Source of the DNA: Cymbidium sinense
Lineage: Eukaryota > Streptophyta > Magnoliopsida > Asparagales > Orchidaceae
Reading direction: 5' to 3'
Length of the DNA: 64,000 nucleotides
NCBI GenBank assembly: GCA_021442155.1
Contig: JAKCPB010000366.1
Coordinates: 372,001 to 436,000 of the forward strand
The notes beneath the pieces are model-generated. The model was not told the DNA's origin. It ran no database searches and saw nothing but the letters and a program-made list of their open reading frames with translations. A program made the translations under genes and the position numbers. Shown one piece after another: positions 46,161 through 59,509 of the stretch (the stretch's first letter is position 1; each line of letters opens with the position of its first letter).

Positions 46161-49100
46161 AAATTAAAAACCCTGATCCCTCTACTAAAAATTTAAACCT
46201 AAACCTAAATCCTAAACCCTAAACCTTAAACACTAAACCCTAAACCCTAAACCCTAAAAAGCTAAAAACCTAAGCCTACACTAAATAAAACCTAAAAATA
46301 AAATAAATAAAAAAATCTAAAACAAAATAAAATAACAAATAAAATAAAATAAAAATATAAAGTAAAACCTAAACCTAAACCTAAAAAGAAAATAAAATAA
46401 AAATGAAAAACTAAATTAAGATAAAATAACTAAAAACCCAAACTAAACTAAAAAACTAAAAACCTAAATAAAATAAAAACAAAAAATAAAATAAAAATAA
46501 AATAAACCTAAAATAAAATAAACTAAAAACTAAATAAAAACCTAAGCCTAAATAATAAACCTAAAAATAAAACCTAAAAATAAATAAAAATAAAACCTAA
46601 ACCCTAAACTAAAAAAAAACCTAAACCTAAAATAAAAATAAAATAAACCTAAACCTAAACTAAATAAATAAAACCTAAACCTAAGCCTAAAATAAACTAA
46701 ACTTAAACTTAAACCTAAACTAAATAAAACTAAAAAAAACTAAAAAATAAACCTAAACCTAAACTAAAAAATAAAACTTAAAAATAAACCTAAAATAAAA
46801 ACTTAAATCCTAAACCTTTAAATATAAAATAAAAAATAAAACCTAAACCTAAAAAATAAAATAAACATAAAACTAAACTAAAAAATAAACTTAAACCTAA
46901 ACTTAAACCAAAAAAATAAACTAAAATAAAAAACCTAAACTAAAAGAAATAATCTTAAAATAAATAAACTAAGCTAAACAAAAATCAAAATAAACCAAAA
47001 TAAAAATGAAAAATAAAATAAAGTAAAATAAATAAAAAATAAACTAAACCCTAAAACTAATCCTAAACATACAACCCTAAACCCCAAACACTAAACCCTA
47101 AACCCTAAAACCTAAAACCTAAAACCCTAAACTCTAAACTCTAAACCCCAACCATAAAACCTAAATCATAAACCCCAAACCCTAAACCCTAAACCCTATA
47201 AAGCTAAAAACCTAAACCTAAACTAAAAACAACCTAAAATAAAATAAATAAAAAATATAAACCCAAATAAAATAAAAAAATAAAGTAAAATAAAAACCTG
47301 AACTAAACCTAAATGTATACCTAAACCTAAGTCTAAACCTAAAAATAAAATAAAATAAAATAAACCTAAAAATAAAAAAAACTTAACATAAAATAAAAAT
47401 AAAATAAAATAAAAACTAAATAAAAACCTAAACTTAAAAAATAAACTAAAAAATAAAAATAAAAAAAAACCTCAACCCTAAACTAAAAAAGAATATAAAC
47501 CTAAATGAACAAAATAAAATAAACCTAAACCAAAACAAAAATAAACTAAACTAAAATAAGTAAACCTAAACCTAAAATAAACTCAACCTAAACATAAAAT
47601 AAATAAAATAAAATAAAATAAAAATAAACCAAATCCTAAACTAAATAATAAAACCTAAAAATAAACCTAAAATGAAAACTTAAAAAAATAAAATAAAAAC
47701 TTAAACCTAAACCTAAAAAGAAAAAATAAAATCTAAATTTGAAAAATAAAATAAAAATAAAACTAAACTAAAAAATAAACCTAAACCTAAACCTAAAAAA
47801 TAAACTAAAATAAAAAATTAAGACTGAAATTAATAAACCTAAAATAAATAAACTAAACTAAATAAAAATAAAAAATAAAAAATAAAAATACAAAAATAAA
47901 ATAAACTAAAATAAATAAAAAATAAACTAAATAAACCTAAACCTATTGGTTTACTTAATTAAAAAAACCTAAACCCTAAGTCAACTCAAACCTAAACCAG
48001 AAAACCCTAAACCCTAAAGCCTAAACACTAAACACTAAACCCTAAACACTAAAACCCTAAACCCTAAAATCCTTAACCATAAAACCCTAAACCCTAAACC
48101 CTAAAAAACAAAAACCTAAACTAAATAAAACCCAAAAAATAAAATATATAAAAAATAAACCTAAATAAAATAAAAACCTAAACTAAAACCTAAACCTAAA
48201 CCTAAAAATGAAATAAATTAAACTAATAAAAATAAACTAAAATAAAATAAATTAAAACCAAAATCAAACTAAAAGAAATAAACCTAAGAATAAAAAATCT
48301 AAATAAAATAAAAAATAAATGAAAAATAAAAATAAAATAATCTTAGAATGAAAAAATATAAACCTAATCCTAAAAAAATAAACCAAAAAATAAATAAATA
48401 ATTAAACCAAAAGCTTAAACTAAAAAAATTAAATCTAAAATAAAAATAAATAAATATACTAAAATAAACCTAAACCTAAACTAAAATAAACTCAAGTAAA
48501 ATAAATAAAACCTAAACCTAAACCTAAACCTAAAATAAACTAAACCTAAACCTAAACCTAAACTAAATGAAATGAAATAAAATAAACTAAAAATAAATTT
48601 AAACTGAAAAATAAAACCTAAAAATAAACCTAAATAAGTACCTAAATCCTAAACCTGAAAAAGTAAATAAAAACCTAAACCTAAACCTAAAAATAAAAAA
48701 ATGAAACTTAAACCTAAAAGATAAAATAAAAATAAAACTCAACTAAAACTAAACCTAAACCAAAACCTAAACCTAAACTAAAATAAAAACTTAAAAATAA
48801 ATAAACTAAATTAAATATAAAATAAACCTAAATTAAAATAATAAATGAAATAATTTAAAGTAAATAAAAAATAAACTAAATAAACTACATAAACTAATTA
48901 AACCTAAACCCAAAGATTTTAAGCAAAACATAAACTAAAACTAAACTAAACTCAACCCTAAACTCTAAACTAACCTAAACCCTAAAACTAAGCTAAACCC
49001 TAAGCTAAAACCCTAAATTAAATCCTAAACCTAAAACCCAAAACTAAACCCTAAACCTAAATCTTAAACCCTAAACCCTAAACTAACTAAACTAAACTTA

Positions 49101-51435
49101 AACCTAGAACCCTAATCCAAACCCTAAACTAACTGACCTTTAAAACCTTAAACTAAAGACATCCTAAACCTTAAATAAACCATAAACTAACCCTAAACCT
49201 AAACTAAACCCAAGGCCTAAACACAAACCCTAAACTCTAAACTCTAAACCCTAACTCAAACCCTATACTCAAAACCTAAACCCTAAATACTAAACCATAA
49301 ACTAAAATAAACCCTAAAACCTAAAAAAACTAAATAAAACCTGAAAATAAAATAAATAAATAAGCCTAAACCTAAATAAAATAAAAAAATAAAATAAAAT
49401 AAAAACATAAACTAAACCTTAAACCTAAATCTAAAAATATGATAAAATAAACTAATAACAATAAACTAAAATAAAAATAATAATAACCTAAACTAAACTA
49501 AAAACTAAACTAAACCTAAGAATAAAAAAACTAAACATCAAATAAAAATAAAATAAACTTATAACAAACCTAAAATAATATAAAATAAAAAACTAAATAA
49601 AAATCTAAACCTAAAAAAATAAACCTAAGAATAAATAAAAAATAAAACTTAAGCCCTAAATTAAGAAAAACACTAAACCTAAAATAAAAATAAAATAAAC
49701 AAAATAAAATAACCATGAACCTAAACTAAAATAAACTAAACTAAAATAAATAAAACCTAAACCTAAACCTAAGGTAACCTGAACCTAAACTTAAACCAAA
49801 ACTAAATAAAATAAAATAAAATAAAAATAAACCTAAACCGAAACTAAAAAATAAAACCTAACAATAAAGATAAAATAAAAACCTAAAACCTAAACAAATA
49901 AATAAAAACTTAAACTTAAACCTAAAAAAAACCTTAACCGAAAAAAAAACTCAACTAAAAAATAAACCTAAACTTAAACTTAAACCTAAAAAATAAACTA
50001 AAATAAAAATTCTAAACTAAAATAAGTAAACCTAAAATAAATAAACTAAACTAAATAAAAATAAAAAATAAACATAAATAAAGATAAAAAATAAAATTAA
50101 TTGAATAAATCAGATAAATCTAAACCTACTGGTTTTCTTAATTTGAAAAAAAACCCTAAACCCTAAGTTAACCTTAAAGCCTAAACCCTAAACCCTATAC
50201 CTTATGCCTTAAAAAACCTAAACCCTAAAGTGTAAACACTAAACCTTAAACCCTAAACAAAAACCCTAAACCCTAAACCCTAAAACCCTAAACCCTAAAG
50301 CCATAAACACTGTACCATAAACCCTAAACCCTAAATCCTAAACCCTAAAAGCCTAATAACCTAAAATAAATAAAACATAAAAATAAAAAATATAAAAAAC
50401 CTAAATTTGAATAAAATAATAAAATAATAAAATAAAAACCTAAACTAAAACCTAAACCTAAACCTAAAAATGAAATAAATAAAACTAATAAAAATAAATT
50501 AAAATAAAATAAATAAAAACCTAAACTAAACTAAAAGAAATAAACTTAAGAATAAAATATCTAAATAAAATAAAAACTAAACAAAAAATAAAAATAAAAA
50601 TAAAATAAACTTAGAATAAAATAAAATAAAAACTAAATGAAAACTTAAACCTAAAAAATAAACCTAAAAATAAATAAAAAATTAAACCTAAACCCTAAAC
50701 TAAAAAAAAACCTAAGCCTAAAATAAAAATAAAATAAACAAAATAAAATAAACCTAAACCTAAACTAAAAGAAATAAAACCTAAACTTAAACCTAAAATA
50801 AACTAAAACTAAACCCTAACCTAAACTAAATGAAGTAAAATGAATAAAAAATAAACCTAAACGTAAACTAAAATATAAAACCTAAAAATGAACCTAAAAT
50901 AAAAACCTAAATCTAAAGTTAAAAAAATAAAATAAAAATGTAATCCTAAAAATAAAATAAAAAATAAATCCTAAACCTTAAAAATAAAAATAAAAAAACT
51001 CAACTAAAAAAATAATCCTAAACCTTAACCTAATCATAGAAAATAAACTAAAATAAAAAACTTAAACAAAAAGAAATAAACCTAAAAAATAAACTAAAGT
51101 AAATTAAACTAAAAAAATAAACCAAAATAAAAATAAAAAATAAAATAAATTAAAATAAAGAAGAAATAAATCTAAACCTATCGATTTACTTAATTTAAAA
51201 GAAAACATAAACCCTAAATCCTAAACCCTAAACCCTAAACCCTAAACCCTAAACCTACAACCCTAAACCCTAACATGAAAAACCTTAAAACCCTAAACCC
51301 CAAACCTTAAACCCTAACCCTAAACCCTAAACCCCAAAAACTAAACCTAAACCTAAAGTAACTAAATAAATTAAAAAATGAACCTAAACCCTAAAACCTA
51401 ATAAACCTAAACCTAAACTTAAACCTAAACCCTAA

Positions 51436-51888
51436 GAATGGGCAGAACCTTGACGGCAGGAAGATCACTATCAACCAGGCTCAATCTAGATCTAGCGGTG
51501 GCGGTTATCGTAGTGGTGGTGGGGGATCTGGAGGTGCTAGTGGATATGGAGGAGGTGGTCATAGCAATGGTGGTTATGGAGGTAGGAGGAGTGACGGAGG
51601 TTACAACCGTGGTGGTAGCGAAGGGAGAGATCGGGGATATGATAGTGGATCCCTCTACTCGAGAGGCCGAGGTGGTTCTGATGGGAACTGGACAAACTTA
51701 AGAGCGGCCAATCCCAGCTGCTGCTTATGGAACTATGTCTTTATAGTAGAGATGGTTCTAGTTATCTAGGGTTTTTGCTTTGCTCAATGTCATCGCTTGT
51801 GTTAGAAAACTTGGTATGTTACTTGGTTGATGAAATCGAGAAGAAGAAATGTTGAATCTGAATTTGTTGTATGTTAAAAAAAACCAAA
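51436..51888 (+). pseudogene. Glycine-rich RNA-binding protein 3' fragment, copy 3 (most open)
   Basis: From AATGGGCAG at 51,437 one frame stays open for more than 80 codons. It encodes NGQNLDGRKITINQAQSR (the end of an RRM) and a glycine-rich domain (GGYRSGGGGSGGA, GGYGGRRSDGGYNRGG, RDRGYDSGS, YSRGRGGSDGNW). The normal stop after W-x-N has been lost by a small change (AACTTAAG for AACTAAAG), so the frame reads into the 3' UTR. The 3' UTR ends near 51,880 in an A-rich run. There is no start codon in this frame, no upstream exon and no promoter: the sequence to the left is the satellite leader CTAAACCTAAAGTAACTAAA. The parent protein binds RNA; this copy is a non-functional fragment unless fused to something upstream. 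Confidence 0.88.
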
Positions 51889-52859
51889 AAACCTTAAACC
51901 CTAAATTAAAACTTGAAACCTAAACCTAAAACCTAAACCCTAGACCATAAACAATAAACCCTAAATCCAAAATCTTAAACCCTGAACCTAAACCCTAAAC
52001 CCTAAACCCTAAAACCTAAACACTAAACCCTAAACACTAAACCATAAACACCAAACCCTAAACCAAAAAAAAGTTTTCTAAACCATAAAAAGCTAAAAAC
52101 CAAAACCTAAACTAAATAAAATTTTAAAAATAAATAAATAAACCAAAACTAAAATAAAATTAAAAAATAAAATAAAATAAAAACATAATTTAAACCATAA
52201 CCTAAACCTAAACCTAAACCTAAAAAGAGAATAAAATAGAAAATATTAACTAAACTATAACAAAATAAATCAAAACCTAAACTAAAAAAACTTTAAATAA
52301 AAAAACTAAACCTGAAAAAAAAATTAAACCTAAAATAAAATAAAAACTAAATAAAAACCTAAACATAAACTTAAACCCTAAACCCTAAACTAAAACCTGA
52401 ACCTTAAACCTAAAACCTAAATCCTAAACCCTAAACCCTAAACCCTAAACCCTAAAAACCATAAACCCTAAATGTTAAACCATAAACTAAAATAAATAAA
52501 TCTTAAATAAATAAATAAAAATAAAAAATAAACCTAAAGAAAAGTAAAAATAAAATAAACAAAAATAAATAAAAAATACACCAAATAAACTGCTTCTTGG
52601 TTTGCCCAATTTTAAAAAAGAATAAACCCTAAATCCACAAACCCTAAACCACAAGCCTAAAACACCACCTAAACCCTAAACCCTAAACCCTAAACCCTGA
52701 ATCCTAAACCCTAAATCCTAAATCTTAAACCCTAACCCTTAATCCTTAACCCTAAACCCCAAACCCCAAACCTTAAAGCTAAACCTAAAATAATAAAATA
52801 AATTAAAAAATAAACCTAAACCCTAAAACCGAATAAACCTAAACCTAAACCTAAACCCT

Positions 52860-53308
52860 TAGAATGGGCAAAACCTTGATGGCATGAACATCACTATCAA
52901 CCAAGCTCAGTCTAGATCTGGCGATGAAGGTTAAGGCGAAGGAGGCGATTATCGCAGTGGTGGTGGGGGATCTAGAGGTGCCGGTGGATATGGAGGTGGT
53001 GGTCGGAGCAGCGGTGGTTATGGAAGAGGCAGGAGTGACGGAGGTTACAACCATGGTGGTGGCAAAGGGAGAGATCAGGGATATGACGGTGGATCCCGCT
53101 ACTCGGGAGGCCTATCCGATCTGTTACTTATGGAGTAGTAGAGACGATTCTAGTTATCTAGGGTTTTTTATTTGCTCTATGCATGGCCATTTTTTATCCA
53201 TTTTTGATCTATGTCGTCACTTGTGTCTTAGAAAACTTGATGTGTTACTTGGTTGATGAAATCAAAAAGAACAAATGTTGAATCAAAATTTATTCTCTAT
53301 TAAAAAAA
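52860..53308 (+). pseudogene. Glycine-rich RNA-binding protein 3' fragment, copy 4
   Basis: The frame starts NGQNLDGMNITINQAQSRSG, meets one stop (GGTTAAGGC at about 52,929, where Gly codons are expected), and continues DYRSGGGGSRGAGGYGGGG, RSSGGYGRGRSDGG, RDQGYDGGSRYSGG. It then has a deletion of about 35 bases around the GSDGNWRN end. The 3' UTR with GTTACTTGGTTGATGAAATC and a final A-run follows. The same leader lies upstream, beginning near 52,780. It is 1,424 bp from copy 3, start to start, and both are in the same register of the satellite unit. Confidence 0.87.
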
Positions 53309-55492
53309 CCAAAAAAACATAAACCCTAAACTAAAATATGAAGCCTAAACCTAAAAATTTAAACTAAAACTTTAAACCCTAAAAACCCTAAACCCTAAAA
53401 CCCTAGACCCTAAACCCTAAACCATAAAACCTAAACCCTAAACCGTAAACCCTAAAAAGCTAAAACCTAAACCTAAATTAAATAAAACCTAAAAATAAAA
53501 TAAATAAATAAATCAAAACCAAAATAAAATAAAATAAAAACATAAAATAAACCCTAAACCTAAACTTAAAAATAAAATAAAATAAAAATAAAAACTAAAC
53601 TAAACTGAAATAAATAAAAACCTAAAATAAACTAAAAAATAAAAAATATAAATAAAATAAATACTAAAACTAAAATAAGAAGAAAATAAACCTAAAATGA
53701 AAAAAATAAACTTAAAATAAAATAAAATTAAACTAAATAAAAACCTAAACCTATAATATAAACCTAAAAAATAAACTTAAAAATAAATAAAAAATAAAAT
53801 CTAAACCCAAAACTAAAAAAAAGCTAAACCTAAATAAAAATAAAATAGACCTAAACCTAAACTAAAATAAACTAAACTAAAATAAATATAACTTAAACAA
53901 ATTAAAATAAAATAAACTAAAAATAAACCTAACTCTAAATAAAAAAAAATATAACCTAAAAATATACCAAAAATAAAAACCTAAAACCTAAACCTAAAAA
54001 AATAATGTGAAAACCTATAAATAAAAAATAAAACCTAAACCTAAGAAATAAAATAAAAATAAAACTAAACTAAAAAAATAAATCTAATCCTAAACCTAAT
54101 CCTAAAAAAACTAAAAAAGAAACTTAAACTATAACAAATAAACTTAAAATAAAAAAAAACTAAACTAAATGAATATAGAAATTAACCTAAATAAAAATAA
54201 AAAATAAAATAAACAAAATAAAGCCTAACCCTAAATAAAAATAAAATTAATCTATTAGTTTTCTTAATTTAAAAAAATATATATAATATAAAATAAAAAA
54301 AACCATAACTCTAAGCATTAAACCATAAACACTAACCCTAAACCCTAAACCCTAAACCCTAAAACCCTAAATTATAAACCCTAAATCGTAAAACCCTAAA
54401 CCCTATTCCCCAAACCACAAACCCTAAACCCTAAACCCTTAACTCGAAAAAGCTAAAATCCTAAACCTAAACTTAATAAAACCTAAAAATAAATAAATAA
54501 AAACATAAACCTAAATCAAATAAAACAAAATAAAATAAAAGAAAAACCTAAACTAAAATCTAAACATAAAATCTAAACCTAAACATAAAAGTAAAATAAA
54601 ATAAAAAATAAAAACTAAACTAAAATAAAATAAATAAATGTCTAAACTAAACTAAAAAAGAAAATAAACCTAAAAATAAAATACCTAAATAAAATAAAAC
54701 CTAAACATGAAATAAAAATTAAAAAAAACCTAAAGTAAAATAAAATAAAAACTAAATAAAATATACACCTAAAATAAATAAAAAAATAAAACATAAACCC
54801 TAAACTAAAGAAAACCTAAGCATAAAATAAACCAAATAAAATAAACCTAAACCTAAACTAAAATAAACTAAACCAAAATAAGTAAAACCTAAACCTAAAC
54901 CGAAAATAAACTAAACCTAAATCCTAAACTAAATAAAATAAAAAAACTAAAAATTTTCCTAAACCTAAACTAAAAAATACAACCTAAAAATAAACCTAAA
55001 TAAAAACCTAAAACCTAAACCTAAAATAATTAAATAATAACCTAAATCTAAACCTAGAAATAAAAAATAAAACCTAAACCTAAAAAATAAAATAAAAATA
55101 AAACTAAACTAAAAATTAAACATAAACTTAAACCTAAACCTAAGAAATGAACTAAAATAAAAACCTAAAATAAATAAACTTAACTAAATAAAAATAAAAA
55201 TAAACATAAATAAAAATAAAAAATAATATAAACCAAAATGAATAACAAATAAACTAAATAAACCTAAACCTACAAGTTTACTTAATTTTTTAAAAAATAA
55301 AAATATAACCCTAAGCCCAAAAACTACAACCCTAAACCCTAAACCCTAAACTCCAAACCCTAAACCTTAAGCCCTAAACCCTAAAACCCTAAACCCTAAA
55401 CCTTAAAACTTAAAACTTACAACCCTAAACCCTAAACATTAAACCCTAAACCCCAAACACTAAATACTAAATCTTAACCCTAAAAACCTAAA

Positions 55493-55868
55493 TTTTTATT
55501 GCCCCTTTTAATTTTTTTGATTGAGTCTAAGCCTTTTCTTTGGCTCTTCTTTCCTTTCACTTTTATCTTTGTTTATTTTCTTTTATTTGTACTTATCTCC
55601 ACTTTAGTTTTTTTCTTACAGGTTTCCTTCGCTTGAACTTGGGTCTCTTTAGATGGATTGCTGACCTACTCAGGGATTCTGTGCTGTTACTTTTCTTTTC
55701 TTAGTTTTCCTTTTGCTTTTCGCTATCTTTTGTATTAGTTAGGGGATTTTTCTCTTTAGGTCCTTCTATAGCTCTTTGAGTAGTAGTCTTTGAGTTTTAT
55801 CCCCTTTAAGGTCATTGTATCCTTTTCTTCTTGGTTATAAAATTTCCTCTTTTTCCCAAAAAAAAACT
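55493..55868 (+). mobile_element. L1-type LINE 3' end fragment with poly(A)
   Basis: A T-rich 3' UTR, ending GAGTTTTATCCCCTTTAAGG, TCATTGTATCC and TTGGTTATAAAATTTCCTC, finishes in a run of nine A. It matches the 3' end of the large L1 at 38,603 (reverse strand) and the fragment at 13,556. It is 5'-truncated to about 375 bp, and it inflates the local satellite unit from about 1.05 to 1.43 kb. The left junction lies in AACCTAAA. Confidence 0.8.
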
Positions 55869-57485
55869 AACAATAAACCCTAAAAGCTAAAAACCTAAAC
55901 CTAAACTAAATAAAACATAAAAATAAAATAAATAAATAAACCTAAACCTAAATTAAATAGAAAATATAATAAAATAAAAACTTAAACCTCAACATAAAAT
56001 AAAAGAAAAAATAAAAAATAAACTAAAATAAAATAAATAAAAACTAAACTAAAAAAAAAAATAAAATAACCTGAAAATAAAAAACCTAATTAAAATAAAA
56101 ACTAAATGTAAAATAAAAATAAAATACACACAAATAAAATAAAATAAAAGCCAAAACCTAAAAATAAACCCAAAAATAATAAAAAAATTAACAATTAAAC
56201 CCTAAACTAAAAAAATAAAAACCTAAACCTAAAATAAAAAAAATAAAATAATCCTAAACCTACACTAAAATTAACTAAACTAAAATAAATAAAACCTAAA
56301 CCTAAGCCAAAAATAAATTAAACCTAAACCCTAAACTAAATAAAATAAAATAAAGTAAAAGTAAACCTAAACCTAAATAAAAAAATAAAACCTAATAATA
56401 AACCTAAAATAAAAACCTAAAACCTAAACCTAAACCTAAAAATAAAAAATAAAATAGAAACCTAAAAAATAAAATAAAAAGAAAACTAAACTAAAAAATA
56501 AACTAAACCAAAACCTAAACCTAAACCAAAAAAGTAAACTAAAATAAAAAACCTAAATAAACCTAAAATAAATAAACTAAACAAATTAAAAATAAATATT
56601 AATCCTAAATAAAAATAAAAATAAAAATAAAATAAAGTAAAATAAATAAAAAATATACTAAATAAACCTAAACCTTCTGATTTACATAATTTACAATAAG
56701 GATAAATAAACCTAAAATAAAATAAAATAAAAAATACATAAAAATCTAAACCTTAAAAATAAACAAAATTAAAAACTAAAGCATAAACTAAAAAAAACAT
56801 AAACTTAAAATAAAAATAAAATATATAAATAAACTAAACTGAAACCAAAACTAAAAAATAAACTAAAAATAAATCAATAAAATCTAAAAACCTAAAATAA
56901 AATACCAAACCTAAACCAAAACTAAATATAAAATAAACTAAAAAACCTAAACCTAAACTAAAACAAAACCTAAAATTAACCTAAAACAAAAACCAAAAAC
57001 TTAAACCTAAAAAGATAAAATAAAATAAAACATAAACCTAAATGTAAAAATAAAAATAAAAACCTAAACCTAAACCTAAAAAATAAACTAAATTAAAAAG
57101 CCTAAACTAAAATAAAGAAACCAAAAATAAATAAATTAAACTAAATAAAAATACAAAATAAACCTACATAAAAATAAAAAATAAAGTAAACTAAAACAAA
57201 TAAAAATTAAACTAAATATACTAAATAAACCTAAACCTATCGGTTTACTTAATTTTAAAAAAAAAACCTTAAACCTTAAATCCTAAACTTTAAACCCTAA
57301 ACCCTAAACCCTAAACACTAAACCAACAACCCTGAACCTACAACCCTAAACCCTACACCCTAAAAACCTACATCCTATACTCAAAACCCAATCCCTAAAC
57401 CATAAACCTAAACTGAAAGTAACTAAATAAATTAAAAAATAAACCTAAGCCCTAAATACTAAGAAACCTAAACCTAAACCCTAAG

Positions 57486-57968
57486 AATGTGCAGAACCTT
57501 CACGACGGGAACATCACCATCAACCAAGCTCAGTCTAGATCAAATAGTGGAGGCAAAGGTGGAGGCGGTGGTTATCAAGTGGTCATGGGGGATCTGGAGG
57601 TGCTGGTGGAGATGTGGGGGGCGGTCAGAGCAGTGGTGGTTATGGAGGCAGGAGGAGCGATGGAGGTTATAGCCATGGTGGTGGTGGAGGGAGAGATCGG
57701 GGATATGATGGTGGATCCTGCTACTCGAGAGGCAGGGGTGTTTCTGATAGGAAGTGGAGAAACTACAGAACGGTCGATATAATCTGGTGCTTATTGACAT
57801 ATGTCTTTATAGTACAGAAGGTTCTAGTTACCTAGGGTTTTTGATTTGCACTATGTGTGCTCACTTTTAATCTATGTAGACGCTTATGTCTTACAAAACT
57901 TGATGTGTTACTTGGTTGATGTAATCAAAAAGAAGAAATATTGAATATGAATTTGTTCTCAGTTAAAA
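57486..57968 (+). pseudogene. Glycine-rich RNA-binding protein 3' fragment, copy 5
   Basis: It starts NVQNLHDGNITINQAQSRSN and GGKGGGGGYQ in one frame, shifts frame near 57,575, then continues in another frame with GGAGGDVGGGQSSGGYGGRR, SDGGYSHGGGGGRDRGYDGG and SRGRGVSDRKWRN. The stop after WRN is changed to a Tyr codon. The 3' UTR and A-run follow to about 57,968. The leader (from about 57,407) and left junction are the same as in copies 3 and 4. Frames on the minus strand across this and the other copies are antisense shadows. Confidence 0.87.
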
Positions 57969-58862
57969 AATAAAATCAAAAACCCTAAACCCTAAATTAA
58001 AACATGAACCCTAGACCTAAAACTTAAACCATCAACCATAAACCCTAAATCCTAAAAACCCTAAACCCTAAACCCTAAAACCTAAACCATAAACCATAAA
58101 CCCTAAACCCTGCACTAGCCCTAAACCCTAAACCCTAAACCCTAAACCCTAAACCTTAAACCCTTAAAAGCCAAAAACATAAACCTACACTAAATAAAGC
58201 CTAAAAAAATAAAAAAAAAACTTAAACCAAAATAAAATTAAAAAATAAAATAAAATAAAAACCTAAATTAAAACTTGAACCTAAACATAAACATAAACCT
58301 AGAAAAGAATATATAATAAAAAATAAAAACTAAAGTAAAATAAAATAAATAAAAACCTAAACTAAACTATAAAATAAGAACCATAAATAAATAAAAAACT
58401 AAACTAAAAATAAAAATAAAATAAACCTAAAATATAATAAAATAAAAACTAAATAACAAACTAAACCTTAAAATAAACCTAAAAATAATAAAACTTAAAC
58501 CCTAAACTAAAAGAAAAAACCTAAAAAAATAAATTAAAATAAACCAAACCTATAAAATAAACTAAACTAAAATAAATAAAACTTAAACCTAAACCTAAAA
58601 CAAACTAAACCTAAACCTAAACCAAAACCCTAAATAAAATAAAATATGCTAAAATAAACTTAAATCTAAATTAAAAAAATAAAACCTAAAAAATAAATAA
58701 AATACTTTAAACCTAAACCTAAAAAAAATAAAATAAAACCTATACCAAACTAGAAAATAAAATTAAATCTTTAAAAGGCAGCTAAAAAAATAAACCTAAA
58801 CTTAAAATAAACTAAAATAAAAAACCTAAACTAAAAAAATAATCCTAAAATAAATAAACTAT

Positions 58863-59243
58863 ACTACAATAATAACGACAACAAGCCATTATCCCACTAA
58901 GTGTGGTTAGCTAAATACATCTTTCGTCTCCATTATGTCCTACTATGTGTCAAATTCTCATTCAATTCAAGTATACTAAAGTCATTTTTTATACATCTTA
59001 ACCATGTCTTCTTAGGTCTACCTCTACCTTTCTTAACATAAGGCAAATCTAATGCATCTACTCTCCTAAATGGGTCATTAGACGGTCGACGCTTTATGGA
59101 ACCAAACCATCTAAAGTCACTCTCTCTAATTCACTCGAGCTACTCCAACTTTTTCCTGAACATACACATTTCACATTTTATCTCTAAGAGTAAGGCCACT
59201 CATCCACTTGAGCATCCTCATCTCTACAACACTTAACATAGGG
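58863..59243 (-). mobile_element. RTE LINE 3' end (distal part of a split element)
   Basis: On the minus strand the 3' end reads CACTTAGTGGGATAATGGCTTG followed by degenerate TTG units, the same end as the RTE at 11,035-11,081. Upstream, a MRMLKWMSG-like block, ESHFRWFGS-like codons and the KTWLRCIKNDL region are recognisable with changes. The upstream boundary at about 59,243 falls just after the block beginning TTAAGTGTTGTAGAGATGAGG. The missing upstream part is found 2.2 kb away at 61,434-61,712, same strand, so a later insertion split one element. Confidence 0.85.
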
Positions 59244-59509
59244 TTAGGTAGCGGCCTCTAGTAGATATATGACCTTTGCAATACCATTTGGTTACACTTT
59301 TTGCAAGTGAAATTCAGAATTTTAGGTTGTAACTACTGTGAAGCTATGACTCGATCGAACCTCGTGCTGCCCGCAGTGCTAAAAATCTATTTGATAAATT
59401 ACCCTTACGCATTTTATCAGAAGTCATGTGTCTGTTCTCCTCATGCCTTCGAAACAACTATCATATGAGGGATTTTCCAGGCAATCTTATCACTGAAGAT
59501 CTTTCCTAT

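Larger units (their letters stand above)
46161..58862. repeat. Degenerate telomere-like satellite, array 4, with unit of about 1 kb
   Basis: This is the longest array, 12.7 kb. Two landmarks recur in fixed order. A GCTAAAAACCTAAACCTAAA block followed by CTAAATAAAACCTAAAAATAAAATAAAT-type sequence lies at about 46,258, 47,199, 48,100, 49,320, 50,347, 52,088, 53,455, 54,448, 55,876 and 58,168. An ACCTATTGGTTTACTTAATT-type box lies at about 47,940, 50,130, 51,180, 52,595, 54,250, 55,265, 56,675 and 57,238. CCCTAAA runs lie between box and next landmark; AAATAAAA filler lies between landmark and box. Without insertions the spacing is about 0.9-1.2 kb. GRP copies sit in the CCCTAAA part. All repeats face the same way. 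Confidence 0.9.

Noticed and set aside
19457..57800. Minus-strand open frames rich in His, Ser and Thr opposite the GRP copies
   Set aside because: Antisense of glycine codons; shadows of the GRP fragments.
46161..58862. Functional telomere
   Set aside because: The repeats are heavily degenerate, interrupted by retroelements and GRP copies, organised in units of about 1 kb, and bounded on both sides by other DNA; this is interstitial telomere-like satellite.
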